The notes: a model not told the origin generated them from the letters alone. A stretch of DNA of 64,000 bases from Ravibacter sp964559125 (GCA_964559125.1 CAZLGW010000012.1:62001-126000), one strand, 5' to 3'; shown: positions 35,179 to 44,697, numbered from the stretch's first letter. A program made the numbers and translations.

Positions 35179-37503
35179 GTGAAAACCACTCATCTAATCA
35201 GCCTGGCAGTTCTATCCTTATTGCTTTATTTCTGCAAAACAGTAAGGACAGACACTACTCAACAACCTGTTTCCGATAACGGAGAAGGGTATAGGAGACC
35301 GGACATCAGCTGGATGAAGAACTTCAGCGAATCTCCGGTGGTATCTCCTGAACAATCGCTGAAACTCCTCAAAACAGAAGAAGGGTTGGAAATTTCACTG
35401 GTGGCTTCAGAACCCGTGGTACAGACGCCCGTCACCATGCTCTTCGACGGCAAAGGCAGGATATGGGTGGTGGAAATGACAGGCTATATGCCTGATGTGA
35501 CGGGTACAGGCGAAGACATCCCCAATGGAAAAATCGTCATCCTCGAAGATACCGATCGCGACGGGGTGATGGACAGCAGGAAAATATTCCTGGACTCCCT
35601 GGTACTTCCAAGGGCCATCTGCTTTTATGAAGACGGCGTATTGATAGCAGAACCTCCCTCTCTCTGGTTTTACAAAATGAGTGGCGATAAGCCGGTTGCC
35701 AGAATGCTTGTCGATTCGGTTTACGCAGTGGGCGGTAACGTAGAGCACCAGCCCAACGGACTCCTGAGGGCAATGGACAATTGGATATACAATGCAAAAT
35801 CCAATAAAAGATACCGCAAATACGGTGATGAATGGAAAATAGAACGGACACATTTCAGGGGGCAATGGGGCCTTTCCCAGGACGACCAGGGCAGGCTCTA
35901 CTATAATCATAACTCTGCCAACGTACTGGGCGACAACTTTTTGCCCGGGTTTGGCCACTGGAACCGGTACCAGAAAAGAGCTACCGGGTTTAACGAAAGG
36001 ATTGTCGCCGGCAACAGGGTATATCCCCGGCGCCCCACACCCGGAGTCAACCGCGGCTATAAGACCGATGTGCTGGACGACAGCCTGCGCCTCGTCAACT
36101 TTACTGCCGCATGCGGCCCCCTGGTTTACAGGGGCAATCTCCTCGGACCGGCCTACGCCTCCAATGTATTCGTGCCCGAGCCTTCCGCCAACCTGATCAA
36201 GAGAAATATCATAGAGGAACAAGGCTATATCACGCCCGGAAGACAAGCCTATGCAAACCGGGAGTTTATATCGAGCACCGACGAGCGGTTCCGCCCGGTA
36301 ACGCTGAGCAACGCCCCTGACGGAGCCATCTACATAACCGATATGTACAGGGGTATTATCCAGCATAAGACCTATGTAACACCCTACCTCAGGCAGGAAA
36401 TCAATGAGCGTTCCCTGACGCAGCCGCAAAACCTGGGAAGAATCTATAAAATCACTCCCAGGGGAGCCAAAACCGGCCCCGTCGAATTGCCTGGCGACAA
36501 TGAAAGCCTTATCGGCATGCTGGGGCATCCCAACGGGTGGATAAGGGATTATGCCCAGCAGACTATTATCGACAGGAAGAAAACCAGCCTCATACCCAGG
36601 CTGAAAATGATTGCCGCAGCAGACACTGCCGAGCTACGGCGGCTACACTGCTTCTGGACGCTGGAAGGCCTGGGCGCATTGTCGGCTAAAGAGGTACTGC
36701 CCCTTTACACGCAGGAGTCTTTCCGTCTGCAGGTACTGGCTTTCGGACTCACGCCGTCGGTGATCAGCCGGGATAACTACAGGATTTTTACTGCCATATG
36801 GGAAAAATTCATTGACGACGACCGGACAATGAGATTTCCGTATATAGCTTTCGGCATGAATGCCGTCAAAGCGTTTGACGACGCACTGGCCCGGGAAATA
36901 TTACACCGCCTAGCCCGGAAACAACACGGCAACCCCTACCTGGCAGCAGCAATAGTGAGTGTTCTCCAGGACAGGGAAAGTGAATTCCTGGCGGCATCCG
37001 CACAATACATCAGCGATACTACATCGGCATTGATCGTCCAACTTAAATCGGCCATCGAAAACAGGATCAAAGAAAGCAACACCCGCAACCAGGAGCTTCT
37101 ATCGCAGAAATACCCCAAAGGCGCCGAATTTTATAATACGATATGCCAGACCTGCCACGGCCCCGACGGGAACGGGGTAGAGGGACTCGCACCTCCTCTC
37201 AATCAATCGGAGTGGGTAACAGGACGAAAAGATATTCTTACCTCTATTGTGCTCTTCGGCCTGTCAGGCCCCATAACGGTAGGCAACCGGCTTTACCAGG
37301 CTCCCGAAATCAGCTCCGACATGCCCGGCATCGGCTACGACCAGGCTATCTCCAACGAGCAGATAGCCGAGATGCTAAGCTACATACGAAAGTCCTGGCA
37401 AAACGACGCCGATCCGGTCTCTGAAGAAGAAGTGGAAGCCATAAGAAGGAAATTCGCCGGCCGGGAAAAAGCTTTCACTACAAAGGAGCTTGAACAACTG
37501 TAA
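35179..37503 (+). CDS. PVC-type dehydrogenase with C-terminal cytochrome c
   Basis: A predicted periplasmic lipoprotein of 774 aa. From the GTG at 35179 the chain begins MKTTHLISLAVLSLLLYFC, a signal with lipobox Cys; an in-frame TTG at 35137 within the tandem repeat would weaken that signal. The N-terminal half is a beta-propeller-like dehydrogenase domain (WVVEMTGYMPD, GVLIAEPPSLWFYKM, NAPDGAIYITDMYRGIIQHK). HEAT-like helical repeats lie in the middle. A cytochrome c domain ends the chain with haem site CQTCH at 656-660 and distal Met in DMPGIG. It probably oxidises a sugar or polyol and feeds electrons to the respiratory chain; substrate unknown. Confidence 0.88.
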   Translation: MKTTHLISLAVLSLLLYFCKTVRTDTTQQPVSDNGEGYRRPDISWMKNFSESPVVSPEQSLKLLKTEEGLEISLVASEPVVQTPVTMLFDGKGRIWVVEMTGYMPDVTGTGEDIPNGKIVILEDTDRDGVMDSRKIFLDSLVLPRAICFYEDGVLIAEPPSLWFYKMSGDKPVARMLVDSVYAVGGNVEHQPNGLLRAMDNWIYNAKSNKRYRKYGDEWKIERTHFRGQWGLSQDDQGRLYYNHNSANVLGDNFLPGFGHWNRYQKRATGFNERIVAGNRVYPRRPTPGVNRGYKTDVLDDSLRLVNFTAACGPLVYRGNLLGPAYASNVFVPEPSANLIKRNIIEEQGYITPGRQAYANREFISSTDERFRPVTLSNAPDGAIYITDMYRGIIQHKTYVTPYLRQEINERSLTQPQNLGRIYKITPRGAKTGPVELPGDNESLIGMLGHPNGWIRDYAQQTIIDRKKTSLIPRLKMIAAADTAELRRLHCFWTLEGLGALSAKEVLPLYTQESFRLQVLAFGLTPSVISRDNYRIFTAIWEKFIDDDRTMRFPYIAFGMNAVKAFDDALAREILHRLARKQHGNPYLAAAIVSVLQDRESEFLAASAQYISDTTSALIVQLKSAIENRIKESNTRNQELLSQKYPKGAEFYNTICQTCHGPDGNGVEGLAPPLNQSEWVTGRKDILTSIVLFGLSGPITVGNRLYQAPEISSDMPGIGYDQAISNEQIAEMLSYIRKSWQNDADPVSEEEVEAIRRKFAGREKAFTTKELEQL

Positions 37504-37723
37504 CCGGTACAAACGCTCTCAACTTTAACGATTAAAGATTAACACCAGGTGTAGCGGAAGACTATTGTCGGTTTCGCCGGAGCCTGCAATCCCGCTATAA
37601 CGCCGGCCCCCTAACCTCCGGATTATTGTTGCTATTAAAATTTACTCTACAATGTATGTAGGTTATATTCTACAATATATAGAAGTTGTTCCTCTTATTT
37701 CCCAACAACAATAAATCAAAATA

Positions 37724-37756
37724 TTTGCTATTTGTTGTAATACTTTGCTATATTTG
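37724..37756 (+). promoter_or_regulatory. Promoter candidate in the long non-coding stretch
   Basis: TTTG (37724-37727), a 21-nt spacer and a perfect -7 box TATATTTG (37749-37756). Transcription would begin near 37763, about 900 nt before the surface-protein start, so it may drive a non-coding RNA or a long leader. Confidence 0.4.
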
Positions 37757-38002
37757 AACTAACGTCTTCAATATACTCTGATTAGGACAGACGTAAGCAG
37801 GCTAATGCGTTTCAGCACGTCAGGATTCTTCCATTTAGGGGGCCTTTCGACTGAGTTAAGCTATTCTCTTTTATTCAATGATAACTTTAAAATCAAATCT
37901 GGAATGAAACAACCACTCCTTCTTCCCGGCTGGAAAATTTCCGGCCATTAACGCACGAAAGCGTAGAACAATTTACTTTTTCCGGGAACGATTCATAGCC
38001 TG

Positions 38003-38059
38003 GTAGAATGAGCCTGCGTTCATTCTGCTACGGACAGGTCTTTAACCTTGTAAAGACCT
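38003..38059 (+). other. Two adjacent RNA hairpins
   Basis: First stem gtagaatga (38003-38011) with tcattctgctac (38020-38031), one bulge. Second stem aggtcttta (38036-38044) with taaagacct (38051-38059), a perfect 9-bp stem with loop accttg. A ctttttc run follows 13 nt later. They could be a terminator pair for the upstream RNA or part of a structured transcript. Confidence 0.45.
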
Positions 38060-38460
38060 ACAGTGTTGCGACTTTTTCACCGGTTTTTCAAATCGGCGGG
38101 AAGCCATAAAGTTTTCACCTTATTGATACGCCACCCGGGATTTTGTCTGATTCATAAAAATCAGCGGCAGGAGAGCTGTTGCCTTGGCTAACTGTCATAC
38201 CGGCATCGCAATCCCGAAATCCCTTAACACAAAATCATTACAAAGAGTACCTATACGTTCGACAGACCAGATACAGTACGATTCCTTTTATGACTAAACC
38301 ACAAAGCTATGATTGCTATTTTAAGAAACATTCTCCGGGCTGCAGATTTGGGAAAATCTATCCGGGCGACAAATTTGACTGCAATGTGGACATGGATTAA
38401 TATTACTAATGCGAATTAAGGGTCAAAATTACCGACAAAATGCGTTCAAAAGGCACCATA

Positions 38461-38528
38461 ATAGCTTGGTTTTTAGCATATTAGTAGTGCCACCAAGTGC
38501 TAAAATTATACATGATTAACCAAGCTAT
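38461..38528. repeat. Nested inverted repeat upstream of the surface-protein gene
   Basis: Outer arms atagcttggtt (38461-38471) and aaccaagctat (38518-38528) are perfectly complementary over 11 bp. Inner arms ttttagca (38471-38478) and tgctaaaa (38498-38505) are perfectly complementary over 8 bp. Together they form a bulged stem-loop 130 bp before the start codon. Confidence 0.6.
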
Positions 38529-38660
38529 CACAACCAAATTAGTGAAAATTTATTATGAAATTTTATCCTGATTTCAGCTATAGCGAATTCGGATAAGTAC
38601 TACAACCCTATTGCAGGAATACAATCTAATCTATTGTTCATTACGTTAACATCCTCAATT

Positions 38661-41600
38661 ATGTTTAAAAATTTATTGTTTTCTAATAAGGAAGGATATA
38701 CTGCCTGGGGTAGTCTATTCCTTTTTCTGTTTTTTTTGACAGGATATTTTCCTGCCGCTGCCCAGGATTCGGCGATTCCGGCCAATACAGGCACAAATAC
38801 CCCCTGGGTGAATGACGCACCGCTCAGCGGCGTAACGGCGACCGAGATCTCGGCCTCTACCGGGAGTTGGAGCAACCTTACCAACATTACCAACAGTAGC
38901 ACCTCCGATTATGCACATCTTCAGAGAGGTGGTTCCGGTTTGGGAGGTTCGCACAGTCTGTCCGGGACGGTCTCTGTCTCTGATGGCACCGACTACAATA
39001 CCACAGCGCTTACGGGGTATTATGTAGGTGTTAATATTGATAGAAATATTACCGGACTGGCTGCATGGAGTGGATTTTCCACTACTCTGAGTCTTTATCT
39101 CGATGGAGCGCCAACAGGGGAAAGCTATACGTATACGACTAGTATCACGAATCCGTTTCAACAGGATCTCGGCTTCTATGCGCGAAAGAGCTTTGATGAG
39201 GTACAAATCAGTATGAGCGGTGATATCGGCTGGACGGGGACCTATACCGCCCAATTGCGGATTAAAAATGTATTCCTGCGCCGTTATACGCGGGATTTGC
39301 CCTGCAATACGCCTTCGCCTCTCGTAGGACCGGGCCTGAATGCAACCCTTACCAGTGTTGGTGTCGGGGCGTGGCTCCCTTTAGGAACCGCTGAGGCCAG
39401 GATTGAAGACTCCGATCCGGCTACACATGCAACTTACTCCTCCGTTGTGCCATTGTTCTATTCTGCTTCGGTGAAAGACGAGGCCGTTACATATCCTGCC
39501 GGTACATTTGGCGGCTTTACCGTTAGTAGTTCAGATCTGGCGGCAGTGTCGCTGCTAGGGGCTTCCAGGATTGAATTGAGGAGAAACGGGGGGCTTGTAG
39601 CTGCTTCGGAGGGACTGTCCCTGCTTTCCGGTTCTGTCTTCAACACAGACGGCAGCGTCACGATCGGATTAGTGGCCCCGGCCGAGTTCGACGAGATTTA
39701 TTACGGGAAGTTCGATCTTGCGGTTTCGGTGGGAACATTTACGCTTCAATATCCGGTTATTAAGTCCTTCTGCGATAATCCTATTGCCAACCTGGATTGT
39801 AATACGCCAACCTATCTGCATGAGGGAGATGGCACTAATGTCAATTTCCCCGTTCATGTGACCCTCGACGTTGGGGCATCCTCTCTTTGCGTCAACTGTA
39901 GTATAGAAAATCCCGACCGTGTTATAGACAACGATCCTGATAATTTCGCAACAGTGACAAGAACGGCTTCGATCGTAAGTTCGCAGTACATCGGGGTAAA
40001 GTCGGAGGAGACCGACGGCTATCCTGCCGGTACTTATGCCGGGTTTGAGCTGGAAGATGTCAATTTGATCTCGCTGGATGCCGTTGTGATTCACACCATC
40101 TCGACTTATAAAAACGGCACAGAGGTGGAGTCTTATTCCGACGGCCAGTTGGTCGGCGGCAAGATATTAAGCAGCAGCGGCCGCAAACTGGTCGGTTTTA
40201 AGACTACTAAGGATTTCGATGAAATACGGCTGACCATTGAGTCTGTGGCTTCGGCTGGAGTTTTCAGTACGCTCGTTTACAATGCGGTCATCGAGAAGTT
40301 TTGTCCTACCTATGATGAAACGTGCAACACAACGGTGCAGTTGGCCCGCCCGGATTTTCCGGCGTTCGTAGATGCAAGGCATACCGGGATAGACGGTGCG
40401 TTCGCGATAGAAAATTCGATCAGCAATACCGAAGCGATGGTAGATAGTGACCCGGATAATTTTGCGACCATTACCACCCTTGCGTCGGGATTGGTTACCG
40501 TAAGCATTGGGGTTCAGGATGGCGGTAATGAGTATCCGGCCGGTACCTTCGCGGGATTCGACGTGTCTAACCCAACTTTGCTGGGGGGAGGGTTCCTGAA
40601 TAACGTGGAAATAAGTACGCTGGACGGGGAAGGCGGTATTGTTGAAACCGTCGATGGCAGCGGTTCGTTGTTCGCTATCGGGTCGTCACTGCTGACCGGC
40701 ACGGGCCGCCAGACCATCGGCTTTCTGGCATCAGAATCGTTTACCGGCGTTAAGATTACCTATAATAAAACAGGTTCCGTAGATATCGGCGAGATCCATG
40801 TTTATTCGGCTGTGATCAAGTCCTTCTGCGAAGTCGATGACCTTGTCTGCGGTGAGCTTACGTATGCCACCAACCCGGGCTACCCGGTCTATGTCGATGG
40901 CAAAGAAACAGGTTTCTTCGGTGCGGCCGCTTTAGGGAATACTATCAATAACTCGGAAGACGCTATTGACGATGATCCCGATACCTATGCCAAGATAACA
41001 CTCGGGGCTACGGTTGGAGCCAGCGCCAGTTTTGCGGTAGCCAATGCAATAGAGGAGTATCCGTCCAGTACTTACGCCGGGTTCGATATCGGAAGCGCTT
41101 CGCTGTTTAATGTAGGGATAGCTTCCTCAATAAGCATCCAGCTCCTGAACGATGGAGTGGTTGTCCAGAATTCCACCGGCGATGCATTGTTGGGCGGAGT
41201 GTCATCCTCTCTGCTGACCGGCGGTTATCAGCGGCATGTGATGGGTGTAGTGGGTCATGTGCCTTATGACGAGGTGAAAATTACTTTTGAAAATCTCGCT
41301 GCAGTCGATCTCGGGGAGATCCGTATTTACGGTGTAGTTTTCCAACCATTCCTGGATGGGGAAGGGGAGCAGGTATGTGAAGAGACTATCGAATGCGAGA
41401 GCACCTATGTGCTGACTAACTCGACATCGGGAGGTAAGACGACTTCGGCCGTTGTGAACTTTGAGCGGACAGGTACTTCAGGCGCTGTGGCGGCAGCCTA
41501 CGGCATCGAAAATCCCTGGAATGCTGTGAGTCCCAGCAATACTGACTATGCTACGCTGCGTAATGCTGTCAGTGGGATCAATACAGTATCTCTTTCGGTG

Positions 41601-43391
41601 GCTACACCCGCTGTGGTATATCCGAAGGGTACGTTTGCCGGCTTTACAATTAAGAAGAACTCTTTCATCGTATCAGCCGATCTTTTCCCAAGCATCACGA
41701 TATCGACCTACCTGAACGGACAGTTCCAGGAGAGCGCCTCCGGCGGAACATTGTTAGACCTTGCCCTGCTGGTGCAGTGGTTTGGTACGCCTACCGATTT
41801 CTACAATCCGGGATTCAAAACCACTAAACCGTTTAACGAAGTAAGGGTTTCGGTAGGCTCACTTGTTGGTGCCTTGCAGCAATTTGTGGATGTATACGGC
41901 GCTTATGTCGATACAAGGGAGTCGAACTCCGAAGATGGTGACGGAAGCACACCTATTGCCTGCTCTTCAGAATTTGAAACCAATCCCGATATCAACGTTG
42001 CCTACCTCAATAAACCCACAAAAGGGGATGTAAGTACCAATGATTATATAGGAGGAGGACAAAGCGTAACCTACGGCACGCCCATACCGGGCCCGAATCC
42101 CGGCAGCGAGGTTCCGGTTATGAATTCTAACGGAACCTACACATTTACCGCCCTGACAAAGGGGGTGTATACCTTCGAAATACCGGTATGCCCGGCCGGT
42201 CAGACTACAGACTGCCCTACCGAAACCCTCACCATCACAGTGCTGGATCCGGGCAAGACCGACAATCCGCCGGTTGTTAATGCCGACCTCGCCAATATGA
42301 CAGGAAGTGACACCGACCCTGCTACAGTCACTATAGACGTAAAGGCCAACGATAAGGAAGGGAATCCGGGCGGTTCACTGCAGAATCCTTCTATACAGAC
42401 CGACCCCTCTAACGGCACTGCTACAGTAGTAAACGACAAAGTAGAATATACTCCCGAACCCGGGTTCTACGGGAAAGACGTGTTTACTTACAGGGTCTTT
42501 GAGGCTACCTCCGGATTATTTGGTGACGCAGAAGTGGTCGTCTATGTGCTTCCGCCGGGCGCTTCCGGCGTGATAGCTTCAGACGACTACAACAGGACTG
42601 CGCTCGGCAGCGGATTTTCAGTCGAGCCGGAAGCCGGCGTGCTGGTAAACGACAGTGATGCAGCCGGAGGAACTCTTACGGTAAACACAACTACTGTCAC
42701 CAACGAGGCCGGTACCTTAACTTTCTCGCCAAACGGAAGCTATACATATGCGCCTGCTTCGGATTTTGCCGGCACTGCGGTGTTCCCTTACACGGCATGT
42801 AACAGCAACGATATCTGCGCGTCTGCTACATTGTATATCTCCGTTTACGACCAGAGTCCCTTGCCGGTGAAGCTCAGCGACTTTGTTGTTAGCAAAGAAG
42901 CGGATGCGGCGCACCTCTCCTGGGCCACTACAGAAGAGCTGAACAGCGAGCGCTTCGAAGTGGAGCGCAGCAGCGAAGGAAAAAACTGGCATAGACTGGG
43001 CACTGTACGGGCCTCCGGCAACAGCAATATCTCGCGTAGCTATACCTACATTGACGCAAGTCCTGCGGAAGGCATCAACTACTACAGGCTAAAAATAGTA
43101 GACAGGGACGGGACTTCTGCTTACAGCCCGGTCAGGAGCGCTTCTTTTGCACTTGCTTCCGGGATCACGATCACGCCTAACCCGGCAGTCGAAAATCTCA
43201 GGGTAAAAGTGCGGGATGCAGGAAACGTAGAAAAAATAGAGCTGATTTCTGCTACCGGGCAGGTTCTCTACAGGTCGGGGACCGATCCGCTTGCCGATAT
43301 CGATGTTCGTCACCTCCCTGCCGGTATGTATATTCTCAATATCACGCGCACCGGCGGGCGTATATCCACACATAAAGTAGTCAAAAACTGA
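38661..43391 (+). CDS. Large T9SS-secreted surface protein of six repeat modules
   Basis: A 1576-aa extracellular protein. Signal peptide about residues 12-36 (LFLFLFFLTGYFPAAAQ). Six modules of 160-190 aa (about 20-213, 214-377, 378-554, 555-729, 730-911, 912-1100) share a core: an acidic DxDPDNFATIT-like motif, then YPAGTFAGF, then FDEIRLT. Module borders carry Cys pairs 6-10 residues apart (CPTYDETC, CEVDDLVC, CEETIEC), probably disulfides. Three Ig/cadherin-like domains (about 1101-1395), an FN3-like domain (PLPVKLSDFVVSKE onward) and a T9SS type A sorting domain (ITPNPAVENLRVK to the end) follow. The ATG at 38661 was preferred to a TTG at 38634. Binding or adhesion is likely; ligand and function unknown. 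Confidence 0.9.
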   Translation: MFKNLLFSNKEGYTAWGSLFLFLFFLTGYFPAAAQDSAIPANTGTNTPWVNDAPLSGVTATEISASTGSWSNLTNITNSSTSDYAHLQRGGSGLGGSHSLSGTVSVSDGTDYNTTALTGYYVGVNIDRNITGLAAWSGFSTTLSLYLDGAPTGESYTYTTSITNPFQQDLGFYARKSFDEVQISMSGDIGWTGTYTAQLRIKNVFLRRYTRDLPCNTPSPLVGPGLNATLTSVGVGAWLPLGTAEARIEDSDPATHATYSSVVPLFYSASVKDEAVTYPAGTFGGFTVSSSDLAAVSLLGASRIELRRNGGLVAASEGLSLLSGSVFNTDGSVTIGLVAPAEFDEIYYGKFDLAVSVGTFTLQYPVIKSFCDNPIANLDCNTPTYLHEGDGTNVNFPVHVTLDVGASSLCVNCSIENPDRVIDNDPDNFATVTRTASIVSSQYIGVKSEETDGYPAGTYAGFELEDVNLISLDAVVIHTISTYKNGTEVESYSDGQLVGGKILSSSGRKLVGFKTTKDFDEIRLTIESVASAGVFSTLVYNAVIEKFCPTYDETCNTTVQLARPDFPAFVDARHTGIDGAFAIENSISNTEAMVDSDPDNFATITTLASGLVTVSIGVQDGGNEYPAGTFAGFDVSNPTLLGGGFLNNVEISTLDGEGGIVETVDGSGSLFAIGSSLLTGTGRQTIGFLASESFTGVKITYNKTGSVDIGEIHVYSAVIKSFCEVDDLVCGELTYATNPGYPVYVDGKETGFFGAAALGNTINNSEDAIDDDPDTYAKITLGATVGASASFAVANAIEEYPSSTYAGFDIGSASLFNVGIASSISIQLLNDGVVVQNSTGDALLGGVSSSLLTGGYQRHVMGVVGHVPYDEVKITFENLAAVDLGEIRIYGVVFQPFLDGEGEQVCEETIECESTYVLTNSTSGGKTTSAVVNFERTGTSGAVAAAYGIENPWNAVSPSNTDYATLRNAVSGINTVSLSVATPAVVYPKGTFAGFTIKKNSFIVSADLFPSITISTYLNGQFQESASGGTLLDLALLVQWFGTPTDFYNPGFKTTKPFNEVRVSVGSLVGALQQFVDVYGAYVDTRESNSEDGDGSTPIACSSEFETNPDINVAYLNKPTKGDVSTNDYIGGGQSVTYGTPIPGPNPGSEVPVMNSNGTYTFTALTKGVYTFEIPVCPAGQTTDCPTETLTITVLDPGKTDNPPVVNADLANMTGSDTDPATVTIDVKANDKEGNPGGSLQNPSIQTDPSNGTATVVNDKVEYTPEPGFYGKDVFTYRVFEATSGLFGDAEVVVYVLPPGASGVIASDDYNRTALGSGFSVEPEAGVLVNDSDAAGGTLTVNTTTVTNEAGTLTFSPNGSYTYAPASDFAGTAVFPYTACNSNDICASATLYISVYDQSPLPVKLSDFVVSKEADAAHLSWATTEELNSERFEVERSSEGKNWHRLGTVRASGNSNISRSYTYIDASPAEGINYYRLKIVDRDGTSAYSPVRSASFALASGITITPNPAVENLRVKVRDAGNVEKIELISATGQVLYRSGTDPLADIDVRHLPAGMYILNITRTGGRISTHKVVKN

Positions 43392-43412
43392 CAGGCAGTC
43401 TGTTTTGAGTTG

Positions 43413-43450
43413 AAATAAGAAAGGGCGCCGCCGGGCGCCCTTTCTTATTT
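43413..43450. terminator. Strong bidirectional terminator
   Basis: A perfect 17-bp stem: arm 43413-43429 (aaataagaaagggcgcc) and arm 43434-43450 (ggcgccctttcttattt) with a 4-nt loop gccg. A-rich on one side and T-rich on the other, it can end transcripts from both directions. It lies between the convergent surface-protein and methyltransferase genes. Confidence 0.93.
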
Positions 43451-43457
43451 ATGCAGC

Positions 43458-44399
43458 CTATACTGCCGCGCCCGCCAGGATATAATTTCTCATCCTATCC
43501 ATCTTCTCCCCGGTATTACTTCTCACAGTCTCCGTTTCGCTCACTACATCCTTTATCACAAACCCCGCATCTGTAAGCAGCTTCTTTGCCTTTTCCAGGT
43601 CATAAAGCTCAAATCCGTGGCGGACAAACGGTAGACTTTCCATAGAATCGGCGCTAATAAATCCGAGGCAGAATACCCCGTTCCCCGGTTTAAGTACACG
43701 GCGTATTTCCGCCGCATATGCAGCGGGCTCTTCCCAGAAATAGACGGTATTGACTGTCACGACATGATCGAAAGCCTGATCACCAAACGGAAGTGCCTTC
43801 CCGTCTGTCATCAGGAAAGCTACGTTATTCAACCCCCGGCAACGTGCGGAGGCTTCCTGGATCATGGTTTCTGAAATCTCCACCCCCGTATAGCATAAAC
43901 CCGGCCGTTGCTTCATCACATCGGCAAGGTGAGCCCCGTTGCCGGGACCCAGCTCCAACAACTGCTCTCCACCGGAAAAGTCCAGGAGTTCGAAGGCCCT
44001 CATGATCATCCCCATATTGGCATGATTCATATTAACACCTGTCTTTACCCCGGCCTCTCCCGATGGGTTCCTGAGCTGGCCCGCTACCGCTTCCCAGTCC
44101 GGCTCCGGCGGCAGCGGTTCGTCCTTCCATACGATCTCCAGGTTTTCACGGAATGCAAATTTCTCCAGGTGCGTAACCAGCACATATTTGATCCGGTTGA
44201 TCCCTTCAAAAGCATCGGAAGTTATATCAAAACGGAGCGATTCACCGTCGGCAGTCATGAGAGCCCGGCCGAACGGAAACTCTGCGGTACCTTCCTTTTC
44301 ATCGTATGCTACCTTGATCTTATGGGCAAAATGCTTGCATAACTTCCTTATATAGCTGCTGCCTTCCGGGGTTTTTATTGACGTGCTTGAAGTTTTCAT
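43458..44399 (-). CDS. DUF2218 domain fused to class I SAM methyltransferase
   Basis: A 313-aa protein. Residues about 1-92 match the DUF2218 pattern: YIRKLCKHFAHKIKVAYDE, AEFPFGRALMTADGESL and THLEKFAFRENLEIVW. From about residue 105 it is a Rossmann methyltransferase: SAM motif I LLELGPGNGAHL (147-158), acidic motif YTGVEIS, motif II region VAFLMTDGKALPFGDQAFDH and VNTVYFWEEP. DUF2218 proteins are normally short stand-alone proteins, often near iron or siderophore genes; a fusion with a methyltransferase is unusual. Neither the methyl acceptor nor the role of the DUF2218 part is known. The end faces a strong bidirectional terminator. Confidence 0.85.
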   Translation of the reverse strand: MKTSSTSIKTPEGSSYIRKLCKHFAHKIKVAYDEKEGTAEFPFGRALMTADGESLRFDITSDAFEGINRIKYVLVTHLEKFAFRENLEIVWKDEPLPPEPDWEAVAGQLRNPSGEAGVKTGVNMNHANMGMIMRAFELLDFSGGEQLLELGPGNGAHLADVMKQRPGLCYTGVEISETMIQEASARCRGLNNVAFLMTDGKALPFGDQAFDHVVTVNTVYFWEEPAAYAAEIRRVLKPGNGVFCLGFISADSMESLPFVRHGFELYDLEKAKKLLTDAGFVIKDVVSETETVRSNTGEKMDRMRNYILAGAAV

Positions 44400-44558
44400 A
44401 CAAAAAAATAATTTTTAAAGCTATCGGTTGCAAAGTCTTAAAATCGCATGTTGCAAAAGATGCAAAGTCGTTTTAGTACTATTTCATTATTAACAACGTT
44501 CAACAGCACTGCAGGAGTTTCTGGCGGGGTTAAATCTTTGATCAGGGAGGAGCTTTAT

Positions 44559-44590
44559 GGGACACAGAGGGCCACAGAGAAAAAGGAGAG
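44559..44590. repeat. cacagagg-type dispersed repeat, second copy
   Basis: The segment gggacacagagggccacaga followed by gaaaaaggagag shares the ACACAGAG/CCACAGAG units of the inverted repeat at 4090-4169. It is a single, not inverted, unit here and directly joins the hairpin cluster. Confidence 0.5.
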
Positions 44591-44697
44591 AGGCCCAGCT
44601 CTCCCTCGTCTGACCTGATAAAAGACGGTCTTTTCGCCGGTCGGAGACCGGCCATCGCTCTTTCACCGTCAGAAGACGGGAAAGAGCGATGGCCGGT
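44585..44697 (+). other. Cluster of four stem-loops, two mutually exclusive
   Basis: Stem 1 ggagag/ctctcc (44585-44604). Stem 2 aaaagac/gtctttt (44620-44634). Stem 3 gccggtc/gaccggc (44636-44652). Stem 4 is an 18-bp perfect arm pair 44647-44664 and 44680-44697, extended by ccgtc/gacgg with an A bulge and an agaa loop. Stems 3 and 4 share bases 44647-44652, so they cannot form together. The last stem ends 63 bp before the glycoside hydrolase ATG. This could be a leader RNA switch, an attenuator or a repetitive palindromic element. Confidence 0.6.

Larger units (their letters stand above)
37504..38660. other. Long non-coding stretch with promoter-like site and hairpins
   Basis: No convincing protein gene in 1157 bp. 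It is AT-rich for the window. It contains a promoter candidate (37724-37756), two adjacent hairpins (38003-38059) and a nested inverted repeat (38461-38528). A 73-codon frame at 38179-38400 has no family-like features. I do not recognise a known structured RNA (no RNase P, tmRNA, SRP or 6S signature seen by eye). It could be a long leader of the surface-protein gene or hold a small RNA. Confidence 0.6.

Noticed and set aside
38179..38400. 73-codon frame in the long non-coding stretch
   Set aside because: No recognisable motif, no ribosome site and irregular composition; kept as non-coding.
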